From Diphasiastrum complanatum (lineage: Eukaryota; Streptophyta; Lycopodiopsida; Lycopodiales; Lycopodiaceae): a stretch of DNA of 64,000 nucleotides. Numbering within the stretch: position 1 is the stretch's first letter; each line of letters begins with the position of its first letter. The stretch lies in assembly GCA_029204225.1 (NCBI GenBank), contig CM055110.1:2122659-2186658 (forward strand), given 5' to 3'. This document shows, piece by piece, positions 45,725 through 57,739 of this stretch. The position numbers and the translations under genes were made by a program. The notes under the pieces were generated by a model. That model saw only the letters and a program-made list of their open reading frames with translations. It ran no database searches and had not been told where the DNA came from.

Positions 45725-48567
45725 GTCAGACGATGTGTGTGAGAGAGAGAGAGTTGTCACAGGATGTTCTGCAATCATAAATTTGTGGAGATGAATCCAT
45801 TTGATATTAAATACCTTCTAAAGCTCATAACAGTCTCAAAATGTACGTAAAGAGAGAGTAGAAGGCCTGACTGCTTGAACCAGAGGAGTGCTGTGTGCAT
45901 GTGGTAGAAATTGAAAGCAGTATGATAAGAGTGGTAACATTCAATCCGTTATCATCGAATCTGACCTCCATCGCTGGTCTATCATGGGTATTATCACCGT
46001 CCAACCCCGTTCAACCAATCCGACCAAGAGGACGATCGTGGAACAGTAAGTCTATAATCATTCATCACTGAGCTACATCAACACACCGCTCCTGACCTGA
46101 GCCACCTGAGCCTAATCGCACGTGTCAAATAAGAATGTAGTTTCATGACTCTCCTTGGATCATTCTCAGAGACTATTCAGAGCTGTCTCAATGAAACGGA
46201 AACGAGGGCCAGTAGTCAACAAAGGAACGTAGCCAGTGATAATACTGACAGAAGAGACAGAAGTAATGTGAAGGCGCGCCCATCAGTAAGTAGAGATAGA
46301 AGTAAATGAGCAACACGTCCCAGAGCATCCATCAGACCAGGCAGCAGGCAGAACGCGGACAGTAGGAGCGCGACCAGTCAGGAAGGATTTGGGCCTCCAT
46401 CGCTGTTTCAGCACTCTGAGACTACTCATGATCACCAGTCAAAGTCAAGTGAACACTGTTTACCACAGCAACCAGTGGGTATTGCCAGTCCGCTGAGTAG
46501 AAACACACTTTCATGCATGTATTATGGAATGACGAGTAACAACTGTGATTAGGAGTGTAGCCAGTCAGAAACATAGCCCATACAGGAATTCATTGAGCAA
46601 TCACCAAGGGAGTGCAAGACCGCTGATAAATCGAAGTGTCAAGAAAATTCGAAGACCAAAGATCTGCAAGAGTGATAGACAGAAAGAGCAGTCAAGGGGA
46701 GGGAACGACCGTTTTCAGTGAGCTGTGAGGTATTTTTCTTCTCGATATTCTGAGTATTGGATGTATGGCATGACTTGTTTACTGTTAAATGGATTCAATG
46801 TGAATTTCGGTGGCCTTGACTATTTACTGACACTACAATTGCATATATTCAAAAGGAACCACCACGTTACGTAAGTTGCATGGATTGCCTGCAAAGAAAC
46901 ACACCAAAATGGTCTATGAAATACGGGTAGTAGTTATCTTTCACCTATGTCACTCTTTTCAAGTAATAGGTGGGATTTGCATTACGTAAAGAGGGACTAT
47001 GTGCTGAATGGATTGTATGCTGTTTGGATAGTAAATATGGATGATGTTGCTATTAATCGATTTTCACCAAGCTATGTATCTTAAAATCGAAATCTAAGAT
47101 TTACATTATGAAGCATGACATAGAGTCGGACATATTAGCTGTCATAGGTGGATGCTTGACGTGAAAATTCAAATCTGAGAATTTGGTGCGCAAATTTCAA
47201 TTGCTAGTTGTCATGGAAACTGAGTGGGCTTAGTAGAAAGTCAGTTGTAAAGGAAATCTTTAGTTTTCGAATTGTTGTATCACTATGTTATGATCTGAAG
47301 AATTAACCGACCCTCTTGAAACATAGAGGCAGTTTTAATACCTGGCGAGGGTGAAACACACCTCCCGGGCTAGGAAAGAACGCATTTTTATAGTGAAGAT
47401 TCCGCACTTAGAACACCATGCCCAAGTCACTTGTTGAAACACACGGGCCTTGGGAGGCGAAAAATCGACCACCTAACTCCCAAGGTGTGTCGATCCCATG
47501 AGCATGGAAAGGATGATTAATAGTACGGAGGATTCACCCTTGACAAGATTTTATGGAACGAACTGGAAATCATACCAAACTTGTAATTTCGATCACGATA
47601 TGAAGATATTTGGGACTAACTATATGGGAATTTTTGTTTTGCCAGCCCTTGTTGATGAGCCTATGTTGAAAATTGAATAGCTAAATCTTTACATCGGCTC
47701 CCCCATGTAGTAATATGATGTAAGCTAGGATTCAAGCCATACACAAAATTTCAACCAACAAAACTGTGAGGATTACACCGTGAGTTTCGAAAACTCCCCC
47801 TAATACTACGAAAGGCGTACTGACCAATGATAGGCATAAAAATTTAATGACTGTTAAAACAAGGTTGGGTTAGGACATTATAACGGGAACGGGGAGTATC
47901 GTTGAATGTAGTGGGAAGGATGAGTACAATGGAAAGTAATGACTAAATGTGAGAACTAGAAAAAACTACACAAGTAAGGAATTCGAGTACGTACGCACTT
48001 CACAAATCATATCGAAAAAGGGGCGCTATCAGTATTCATTAAGACAGTTATCCTAGGACACATATCAATCACTAGGAACTTGTTGGATAGGAAATTTTTT
48101 AGTCGTGACACACAAGAAACCACCGATGGAATGATGAATATCATGCCAACCTCAAGCAAGAATGTACATGCATGCCTGGTTGAAGTTGAGTCGTCATAGG
48201 AGCCAAATCACCTAAAGTCGAGAAGAGAATGCACAAGTCAAAACACTCAGTACTACCCGAGGTAGAAAACGATAACTACTTGAGAATCGTTAAAATCGCT
48301 AGAACATCTCCGAGAGTGGTGAATAACAATCTGATATACTGAATGACACTAAAAAAGTTTCACAAACTCCTTGATCTTACCAAGCTAGGTTTTGAGGAGT
48401 GTGAAAAATTGTCAAAAATCTATCTTGCTTATTTTGTGTTTCTAGTTTGTGAGGAAAAATCACTTGTGTGGAGCATGTTCCCACATGTAGAAAAAGTCAA
48501 AAATAGTTTATGATGTTAACTTGAGGGATATCACAAGATTTTTATGTGAAGCATCTTGGTGTAGAGT
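45123..48567. other. 3.4 kb without recognisable genes
   Basis: A (GA)n run (45694-45722) and GA-rich stretches around 45350-45760 are the only repeats I see. The composition is more balanced and CpG-richer around 45950-46720. A 60-codon frame at 47498-47680 has no support. It could be old retroelement sequence or unique intergenic DNA. Confidence 0.45.
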
Positions 48568-49219
48568 TGTGATAGGGCCAAAAATTGGCATAGATGGCAA
48601 ATTGGCCACATCTATATGTAATGCCTCTATTGAGCCAAAAGTAGTTTATGATGCAATCTCGAGCTAGTTAGGCTTGTAAATAGGCTTGTTACACTTGTGT
48701 AATTGTAATCTAATGAGTGATCAAGTCAAAGTAATGGCTTTGGTCAAGGGGTCCAATAGAAATTGAGAAATCCTTATGAAGGGTCCAATAAAATTACAAG
48801 ATGGATGCATTACTCATCCAATAGCATTAAAGAGGCTAGGATTAGGGGTCCATTAGGATGCAATGAAGGATCTCCATGAGTTTTATATGTACTCCTCTTT
48901 CCAATCATAATATATGTTGAGTTTTTGAGTCAAATTTGAGTATTGTGAGATTTGCTCGTTTTACATTCTCTCTCTACCCGAATCCAAATTAGCTCTATTC
49001 TCTCTCTACTCGAGGAGAGGAGCTTAATTTTACTTAATTTTTTCAAGGACCAATTTTTTGCAAGTTTATGTACTTTTATTATCAACATATGCATCTATCT
49101 TTGCCTTAGATTTCCTATCTAGATCTTGGATTTCAATCTAGCATTGATCTAAAAGTACATAAGCTTTGATAGGAAATCATTCACACATGTTAGGGCATTC
49201 CCACTCGTGTGAAATTTCA
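48568..49219 (+). repeat. Solo LTR of copia family A (652 bp)
   Basis: It starts TGTGATAGGGCCAAA and ends CTCGTGTGAAATTTCA, has the same length as the 5' LTR of copia A (652 bp), and shares words such as GGCATAGATGGCAAATT. No internal sequence adjoins either side. The flanking five bases do not match. Confidence 0.72.
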
Positions 49220-50815
49220 AACAGTTATAAACAAAGACCAATGAAACACCACTGAACCAAAGGCAGCCACAAAAGCAAAGCAACGATGGCAACTAAGGCC
49301 AACGCAACGAACCGCAATGAACCGCAACACTCCAGCCTACGGTCCATTGCGATGCTTTGGCAAACCGAAGGTCAACACTTACGATGACAAACCAAGCGCA
49401 ACTGCCAAGCTGGAACTTACGGTCACCCACGAAGCATACCAAAGGCAACTGCCAAGATGGAGCTTATGATCACCTACGAAACAAACTGAAGGCAGTCCAT
49501 GAAGGCTGGCCAAAGGCCACATCAAAGTCAATGAATACAGTTTACAACGGTTCTCTCCTCTCGAAGAGATGAACTGCCAGAGCATCACAGAATCCCCTGG
49601 CACGGTCTATCTACGGTTGCTTGCCAAAGAACCTTCACAGCTGAAACGCACCATAGAAAAATGATTACAATCACAGACGGCTACAAAAACAACGGATCTT
49701 CACTGTTTCAGGAGAATGCACCATAGCAACAAATGCCATTGTTCTATGGGTAAGCAAGAAGCAAACGATCACCGCACAATCATCCTGTGAAGCTAAATAT
49801 GTCGTTGCCATGAAGATGGCCAACAAACTGACATTTTTCAAGTAGTTTCTAGATGGACTGGGAGAAAGCACCAACGAGCCATTGATCCTCTACATGGACA
49901 ACACCTCAACCATAAACCTGATAAAGGCCCTTGTGTTTCATTCATGAACGAAGCACATTGCAATCAAGTACCATTTGATTAGAGACATGGTTGAGAAGGA
50001 CCAGTTGAGAACTATGTTCATTCTGACCAAACTGATGGTTGATGATATATTTACTAAACCCTTAGACAAGGGATTGTTTGAAAGACAGAGAGCCAGCTTA
50101 GGAATCATAAGACTACCACGCTTTGAGAGGGAGCTGAATAAACATGATGTTTCTACCTATAAAGCATTTATAGCTTATGATCCAGTACCTCCAGAAATAC
50201 ACATAAAGGGCCAAAAGGCCTTACCTGCAGAAATACTCCTAAAAGACAAGCAGATTGTCTCTGCAGAAATACACGAAAATTACCCACAAACAGATTAATC
50301 ATAAACAACCGCAACCTCAATGCATATGACTTTAATGAAAGCCACCGCAGCCAATCACAAAATCCTGCAGACGGTGTCAGCGAAGGCAACGAAGACAAAC
50401 GTAAAGTCCTATCTACGATCCATTACGAAGTCAAAGTAAACCGAATGCAAACACAACCGCAACCGCAAGGGTCAACGTTACGGTTATAAATTAAGACCAA
50501 CGAAACACAATCGAACCGAAGGCAACCACGAAAGCAAAGCAACGAAGGCAACGAAGGCCACCGCAACGAACCGCAACACTCCAGCCTACGGTCCATTGCG
50601 ATAGCAAACCAAAGGTCAACACTTATGAAGACCACGGCTCACAACGAAGCAAACCAAAGGCAACCACCAAGCTAAAACTTACGGTCACCCACAAAACAAA
50701 CCGAAGGCAACCACCAAGCTGGAGCTTACGGTCACCTATGAAGCAAACCGAAGGCCACCGCAAAGTCAACAAATATGGTTCTCTCCTTTTGAAGAGATGA
50801 ACTACCCAAGCAAAA
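49220..50815 (+). mobile_element. Short copia derivative: direct repeats around an RNase H fragment
   Basis: Direct repeats of about 340-370 bp (roughly 49220-49585 and 50475-50815) share words such as AGCAAAGCAACGA, CCAGCCTACGGTCCATTGCG and AGAGATGAACT. They look like LTR parts and enclose one copia RNase H piece. Exact LTR ends and a TSD could not be fixed; the right repeat may continue to about 51070. Confidence 0.6.
49720..50298 (+). pseudogene. Copia RNase H fragment
   Basis: The blocks LWVSKKQTITAQSSCEA, MDNTSTINL, IKYHLIRDMVEK and FTKPLDKGLFERQRASLG match the fragment at 7318-7752 closely. Stops fall near 49843 and 49945. The frame runs on about 50 residues past the usual RNase H end, to 50298. 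RT is absent upstream. Confidence 0.82.
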
Positions 50816-52500
50816 TGTTGAGTTGTAAACCATTGGTAGATGAGTTGATGTCAGAGTCCACTAGTAAGCGAGACCAGTTAATGAGTTAGAATTTGTAAGA
50901 GACATAGATTCTCTTGCATCACCGCACTGTGCAGCATGCCAAGCAACGCTCACAAACTTAATTGAAAATACAGATGCTATTTGCACATCTTGCCCCCTTG
51001 TATATAATCTTGGATGCCTTTATGCTCGTTCATTGTTTATGTGTATTCAACTATCATTAAATTTTTCCACACATAGGCTTGTTGGTTGAATGGTCATAAA
51101 ATCAGTACTAGATAGGCATTGTCCATCTAGGGCTTGGAAGAGGATAGATCTTTGTTCACAATAGTAGCTGATGCAAAGAGTTCGACTCTATCTAAGCTTA
51201 ATCACAGGAATCAGATCAGGGAGTGCATTATCATACCTAGCAGCTGACAAAGCGCCTCACTAAGCGTCATCTTTGTCAGTATCAGATTCCAACAGTGGTA
51301 ACAGAGTGTGAGGTAGAGAAGTGTCTTGTCTGTCAGGAATTCCAATAGTTGTATTAAGGAAAATGAGCAATTAACTAGCAGACTATAGATGTTATTTCAT
51401 CAATTAGATTAGATAGAGAGTTAGAATAAGTTATTGAATGATCTTTGAATCATCATAGCCATTATAGAACTAAGAGTTGGTTTCGAGTACGTAGTTTTTA
51501 TAGCAATTGTCTTGTGCTCATCATCTTACCTAACTTGTATTCTTTACTTTTTGAATTGAATCATTGTTTTATTGCACTCAAAATAATGTCAATGTGTATG
51601 TTATACTACGTTGCCTTATTGTTTTGTCTGATGCTGCTCTCTAATCATTTTGTTTGAACTTTCTGATGTTTATTTCCGCAACTAATAGTCATTAGAATTT
51701 GTGTTTGTGTACATAATCGATCCTATCAATTATGATAACTTCAAAATCAGAATCAAGTAGAATCAGCCAAGTAATTTGACTCAATACTTTGATTCAATTT
51801 GATAGGTTATTTGTAGGGTATTGTCGATGGTGAGCAGCCCTCCACTTGTCAAAAGGGTTAGAACACAAGGATAGGAACCTAACTATGCTTAGTTGCCTAC
51901 TTAGATGCTTCTCTACACAAAAATAACTCTACCCCACACTAACTCTAAACTAGCATTAGCACCATGAATGAGGGTGAATGGCGATGAGAGAGAGAGGGAG
52001 AGAGGGGTGAGGGAGGTTAGCTCATGTGCTCAACATCACATACTAATGGAAAAGCCATTAACAAATCAAAAGTAAGAACAATGCAAAATGCGAAATAACT
52101 AGCAATCACAACAAAAGCATAAGCATGGAAACATTAGCACATGAGGATGCTTGGATCTCCAAAGTGGTAGAGTTTTCTCCTCTCTATTAGCATGTGAAAT
52201 GGTGTACAAGAGATGCCTTTTTATCTTTGGGGAGGCCCTTGCCCCTTGCTTCCTATTGGCTACTTGCAAGAAGGTAGGATTGAAATCCAAACCCTTCAAA
52301 AGAAATACAATCTAATATGTGGTGCACAAAGAGGCACACCCCACCTACCACCACTTTGACTTTTGACTAATTACAAAACTTAGCAAACTTAAGTTGACTT
52401 AAACTTTGGCCTTTTTGATATTATTTTGATTACTTGGCCCAAAATCTAGTTTACAAGTGCTCATTGGGCTATGGGCTTATACATGCAGGAAGCCACGGCC
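50816..52500. other. No gene; dispersed repeat and possible LTR remains
   Basis: It contains the dispersed repeat at 51480-51735. A PBS-like word, TGGTAACAGAGTG, near 51296 could mark a decayed element start. A GA-rich run lies near 51987-52015. No coding domain is seen. Confidence 0.45.
51480..51735 (+). repeat. Dispersed repeat, copy 2
   Basis: Same strand and order as 33575-33810, with CAAAATAATGTCAATGTGTA and CAACTAATAGTCATTAGAA conserved. Confidence 0.7.
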
Positions 52501-53199
52501 CTCGCAACTTATTTCTACTACTTTCGGCTATTTTATTTATATACACGGAATACCCACAACATGGCCTCCGATCTGAAGTATTGTCGGTCCCTCGGCACTA
52601 TGGTGTTTAGTAGGGACCCTGCGTTTCTTTTCTTTGTCGAATCATATAACTTGTGACTTCTTCCATAAACTCCAGTCTTTTTGTGCTTTTTGCATTTTTG
52701 GAGAGAAAGAAGGATTTGTGGACATTTGTGAGCCAAAAGTGGTCGACCCACGTTTGGAATTTGTTGGGCCAGGGATGGCCTAATAGTGCCGCTCTATAGT
52801 CCACTCGAGCCACTAGAAGTTGGACTTCAACTGTTTCGGATATAAGGGCTATGTTAGGATAAAAAAAGATGGGGGGCAAGTGGTTGTTCCATCTAGTGGA
52901 AATGCCCATCAAAAATTAAAGGTTCCGGGCGAATTCTGCAACCGCACGGACCATGGGATCAGGGCACTTGAGCTAATGTTTGGAAAATTGGACGATAGCC
53001 CTTTTGGCATCTACATCCGTGCCCCATATGTGCTCTGAGTAAATTCTTGGCCAATTCATTGTCCTAATAGTGATCTAGTCCAAGTGTGTGCCACATTCCA
53101 CCCATTTGGATTGTCGTGGAATGGGGGTGAAATGCGGGTTGGTGCGTAGCTGGCGTGGGCTCGTCACATATGCCCTGATGGCCATTAGATTTTTCTCGA
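52501..53199. other. Unassigned
   Basis: Open frames overlap on both strands (for example 52820-53038 + and 52607-52912 -), but none shows family features. A run AAAAAAAGATGGGGGG near 52860 resembles a polypurine tract. Confidence 0.4.
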
Positions 53200-54350
53200 A
53201 TGCCCGCTATCACCATGCAGGTTGTGGCCCCAATGTTGGAAGGCATGCCGACTCATTGCCCTTGATGTCCTTGGCTGAGAATGAAATCTGCCCACCATCA
53301 CTTGAGGATTCGTGGGGATATCGGATGAGATGTTCATTGATTTCATTCTCCACTGTCTTTGGTTTGTAGAAGGCGCAACTGGCAGATATGGTGTGAGACC
53401 CCTGGGAGGTGGAAGCTTGTTGTTTCTCCCCGGCTTGCCATTGGCTTTGGTTTATGACATGGCTGGTATTGAGGCATTGGTCTTGTGTACTGGGCCCCGC
53501 TACATTTGATCCTTGATTTGGCCGGTGCAACTTCAAATGCGGGTGGCATTGGAATTACCATCAGGACCGGCTGTGGTTGTTGTGCCATGTGGTGCTGGCA
53601 ATCCTTGAGAGTTGCCTTTGCCTGTGCCAATTCTTGGAGTGCGCTTTGGCAGTAGTTATTGAAAGTTGCTTGGTAGTCATCCAAACGTCTGTCTATACAC
53701 TTCCACCTGCTTCATGAGAAAATCCATCTCATGTTGAGTGAGAGGACGCTTGGCAGGGATGGGTTGGGCTAACCAATTGGCCTTCTCTTGTTGTAGGGCC
53801 TGTACCTCCACTCCCAGGCACTGATTCTCTATATCGATTACGAGTAGCTGGTCCTGGAATGGGGCGAGCCGCTGCTCTGCTTGCTGCTGTATCTCCTGGA
53901 CCCATGTAGGTTGCTGATTTGAAGAGGTTTTTAATGTAACACTCAAGTCCTTTTTCAAGTTGTTGCAGCTTCAGCACTTGATCCTTTTTTGTCTGCTCAT
54001 ATTGTATGCTCACCTACAGGTCTTGCTAGAGCTGAGTGAGTTCCACTCTTAGTCGGGTGTTGTTGGTTGCCAATTCCACTATTCGACAGTGAGGTTTTGG
54101 ATGCTACCTGGATAAAAGTACCCAAGGTTTGGTACGCCGACGTGACATCTGTAGGCCCGGCCGGTATGGTACTGATTGTTGGAGCTTGGTGTGGTGCTGC
54201 CTGTATGACTTGCACGCCATCATTGTCATTTTCAATCATCTTTTCTTGCTCTATCATGTCCTCCGGTGCAGTGGAATCAGCACGGTGAGGAGATGAGACA
54301 TACTCTGTTTGTCTGAATGCATCATCATCCAACGGTGTCGGACTCATCAA
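53200..54350 (-). pseudogene. Unidentified Gln/Pro-rich, coiled-coil protein, frameshifted
   Basis: Several overlapping minus-strand frames join end to end and read as one protein-like stretch with two or three frameshifts. First comes a Ser/Thr/Asp-rich, unstructured N-terminus. Next is an alpha-helical, Q/E/L-rich part ('EIQQQAEQRLAPFQDQL', 'LGVEVQALQQEKANWL') typical of coiled coil. A Pro/Gln-rich tail ('YTRPMPQYQPCHKP') ends it. I do not recognise the family. The composition would suit a retroelement gag or leader protein, but no zinc knuckle was seen. Confidence 0.45.
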
Positions 54351-54379
54351 TCTGATGAGATGAATTTGGAGGGGGAGTG

Positions 54380-55806
54380 AGAGGAGTGGCGGAGGTGTGA
54401 GGAGGCATTGTGAAGTAATCTGCTGCCATGTAGTTTGTTATGAAGAAAACCAATTCTACTTCCTTGTTGTGCACTTTCTCTCTAAGGTAATGATACCTGA
54501 TTTCTATATGTTTGCTTTGAGAGTGAAATCTCGGCTTGAGAAATAGCGCTATTGTGCTTTGATTGTCACAATAGATTGTTGTAGGAAGTGGTTGTGCAAG
54601 GTTGAGGTCTGCAAGCAGTTGCCTTAGCTAGATTGCCTCTTTGGTTGCATTGGTAGCAGCTATGTATTCGGATTCCGTTGATGATAATGTAACTGAGGTA
54701 TGCTTTGGACTATTCCATGAGATTGGGCCTTGGTTATATAAAAATACAAATTCAAAAGTTGATTTTTTGGTGTCGACATTTCCTACCCAATCCGCATCTG
54801 TGTAGGCTTGTAGCACTATGTGCTTGTTGTTGGAACTGCTTCTTATTTTCGTTGTTGTACTTCAAAGTTCGGCAGTCCTTGATTTCGTGGCCAGTCCTCT
54901 TACAGTATCTGCAGAAAAGTTTCTACATTGGTTGGAATGATAAAGAGCTTGAATTCAATCCTGAACCAGAATCTGGTCCAGACTGCATGTTGCTCTTCTT
55001 GTCAGTATAGTCTGACTTTGTAGATCTCTTGGATCTAAACTTCGAATTTTTTGAATACAGAGCTTGAGGATCCAATCCTGAACCTGAGGAGGATGTTGAT
55101 CTTCTGATCTCCTCTTGTAGGAATAGCAAAATTACTCTTGATAGAGTGACTTGCTCCTGGATACAAATTGCCATTACCCAATTTTCATAGGCTTCAGGTA
55201 GACTTGATAATAGAGTCATGAGTGCATCGGAATCTTCTATGACTGAGCCAGTTGCAGTCATCTGCTCCATAAGTTTTTTTAAGGTGTTAAGGTGACTCGA
55301 AACACTATCTACATCAGACATTCTGAGGGTAAAGAATTTCTTCCTCAGATGAAGCTTGGAAGTAACGTCTCTGTTGTCGTAGAGAGTTGCTAGGATGTCC
55401 CATGCATCCTTAGTTGTCTGAGCAACACGTATGTGGCTGATCTGAGTATCCTTGATATTGAGAGTGATCATGGCAAATGCTTTGCCATCTCTCAGTCTCC
55501 ACTTGGTGATGATGACTGCATCACCTTCTGGTTTGAGCTATATGCCATCAACAATGTCCCACAGTTCTTTGGCTAGAAGTATAACCTTCATCTTGAATTT
55601 TCAGAGATGGTAGTTATCTCCATCGAGTTTGTCAATGAGAGATGAACTAGATGATGGATCCATTTTGGTTGGACTAGATCGTTGGTAGAAACAACGATTG
55701 TCGAAATATTGTTGGCTGTGCATTTGTTAGAAAGACGTCTTGATAGAAACAAGACTGATAATCCGCAGTAGAAATGCAGATTACTGAAATGCCTGCTCTG
55801 ATACCA
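54380..55806 (-). pseudogene. Copia deletion derivative: gag fused to RNase H
   Basis: On the minus strand a PBS (55806-55795) is followed by gag starting near 55662. Gag has 'TTKDAWDILATLYDN', 'LHLRKKFFTLRM', 'LLSSLPEAYENW' and, after a stop, a zinc knuckle CRYCKRTGHEIKDC near 54890. About 50 bp later the sequence jumps into RNase H: AYTDADWVGN, STESEYIAA, CDNQSTIAL and SQSKHIEIRYHYLREK. Protease, integrase and RT have been removed in one step near 54836. The end near 54380 has no LTR that I could identify. Confidence 0.85.
55795..55806 (-). other. Primer binding site (tRNA-iMet)
   Basis: GCTCTGATACCA abuts TGTCGTAAAAC at 55807, the end of the 5' LTR of the copia derivative. The other end of that LTR (at most about 120 bp visible) is not clear. 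Confidence 0.88.
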
Positions 55807-55931
55807 TGTCGTAAAACCGTGGGTGTGAGCAGCAGCGGAAGCTCAAGGCTTTGAGCGTAGGCATGTAGGAACGAAACGCAACAGTTAGCAATAGAAATAT
55901 TCAAGTAGAATGATTCATACAAATTGCGCAA

Positions 55932-56890
55932 ATGAACGACGCAATAGTGAGAGACAAAGAGGATCCAAATTGGAATTCTGTTCTTCTAATTTCTCTACAA
56001 AACGTACATATTTGCACTTTCCATGCCGAGGTCAGAATAATCGAAAAGCTTGTGTATTGTCACATATTATATGCTTGGAACACCAAGCCAGAATCATCTT
56101 CCAAGGAGGCTATTTCTAGATTAGAAGATATTCTGTTAAAATCAGGTCTCCATAAAGGACATGTTAAAATACAAAAGGACCTTAAGCTTTCGGGAAAAAA
56201 AGGAAATGTACCTTGCAAGCCGAGCATTGGAGGAGTAAAGACACGAAGATTTTTATCTAACCATTCAGGAAAGCCATCTAAGACGCGTTACTCTATTTGG
56301 ATTGACATCATAGCTGCTACTCAAGACTTTGTTCAGGAAGGAGCAACAAGAGTAATGAAAGTTGAAGTATGGATGGTTAAAATATTATGAAAGGAAATAT
56401 TTTCAAACAATGACTTGCGACTGCTCCAGAAAAGTTGTGTTGAGTTTGTAGATGCAGTTAAAGTGGCATGGGGAGAGGTTCATATCACACATTACATGGT
56501 AAGCATTTAAAAATAGATATCAAGTTACCATTTAATTTTTCTTTTGAAGTTTACCTATTGATAAAAATTGTTGATATTTTGCAGCACATGTTATGACTAT
56601 ATCCTTAGCAGAAAATCGTGGAAGTTTGAGTATATGGTTATCACAAGAGATGGAAAAATCTCATTGGCAAGCAAGAGCAGCATTTCATAAAAACACACAG
56701 CATGGTGGCCTCAATGGTAGACACGAATATATTCTTCAGCTATTTCAATAGTTCTATCGCGAGCACAAACATGACATCAAACAAAATCTACAAATTACAT
56801 CAAGTTCAGAAAGACATGCAAATTTATACATCAAGGGAGGTAGATTGACAGACATAACATTGTACTATATATTTGTAATTTGTTTTGGAT
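55932..56890 (+). pseudogene. C-terminal half of an uncharacterised plant protein, one intron
   Basis: The frame 55932-56498 is interrupted by a single TGA (56388-56390) and ends at a splice donor ATG|GTAAGC. An 86-bp intron (56499-56584, ending TTTTGCAG) follows. Coding continues after a shift to about 56890 with one TAG. Visible blocks are VHICTFHAEVRIIEKL, KLSGKKGNVPCKPSIGGV, AWGEVHITHYM and LSIWLSQEMEKSHW. From memory, these occur together, in this order, in the second half of a large uncharacterised plant protein family that is often multicopy. The matching first half lies at 57740-59300 on the other strand. It is a pseudogene fragment, possibly transposon-related. Function unknown. Confidence 0.6.
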
Positions 56891-56920
56891 AAAGATACAT
56901 TTTCAGCTGATTGAATACAT

Positions 56921-57600
56921 CTATATCTCCTTGCCATTTTCTTTTTCTTTTTCTAGTACCAGTTGCATTTTGTTGTCATGGAGGAATCCTCTTCTTGCAA
57001 ATGGATCCAAAAGATATGCATTTTCCTTTTCTCGACATAATTCTATGTAAGTTGCATACAAAGAAAAATGAGCAGATCGAATAGTATTCTCGGGTCCATA
57101 ACCTAAAACTTGAGTACAATTGAGCATTTAACAAAAATTATTTTATGTGGTTTAATGAACTTATGACCACCTAAGTAATGAGACAATGCCTTTACTGCCA
57201 TGGTAATTGTTTCGCCTTGAGCATTGAACTTAGAATGAGCAACACAAATCTCATGATTTTTGAAAAAATTGAGATAATTTCCAAGGCCGCTGTCCTTGTT
57301 AAATTTGCCTGAGTAGGTTCGAAAGCCACCTCGTTGAATGACAAATTTGTCAATAAGAACGGCCTCCTGAAAATATGAAAATTAAAATGTTAGTTCTTAT
57401 GATGAATATGAACAATATGCAAAACTAGTTGCATGTATAAAAAATAAAAGAACTCACATTCAACGATATCTGCGTCAATCAATTTGGGGTGTGCATATCA
57501 CAATGGAAACTTAGGACACAATGCATTTATGATGGCTCGAGTTTCTACAAGGTCATATTAGACCATTTCCATCTGTAAATCTACATGCATGTCAATCTAG
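56921..57600 (-). pseudogene. Spliced gene fragment, convergent with the one above
   Basis: A 91-bp GT-AG intron is clear (57457-57367: donor GTGAGT, acceptor TTTTCAG). Exon pieces encode 'FVIQRGGFRTYSGKFNKDSG', 'HEICVAHSKFNAQGETITM' and, after a shift near 57130, 'GPENTIRSAHFSLYATYIEL'. The last frame ends at 56921, 31 bp from the end of the + strand fragment. I cannot place this piece in a known protein. It may be another part of the same broken gene. Confidence 0.5.
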
Positions 57601-57739
57601 ACATTGCAAACATTGTTGCATGCCACACTAGACCAACTAGACTTTATGCATGTCATTGGAACTTGATCTACCTAACCCAAACTCACCCTATTCTACAAGG
57701 ATATGTGCTCAATTCACACACCTTGGATATGTACAATCA

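Noticed and set aside
47498-47680. 60-codon frame as a small gene
   Set aside because: Too short, no similarity recognised, no neighbouring signals.
51290-51310. Primer binding site TGGTAACAGAGTG
   Set aside because: Two mismatches to the tRNA-iMet PBS and no identifiable LTR border or gag beside it.
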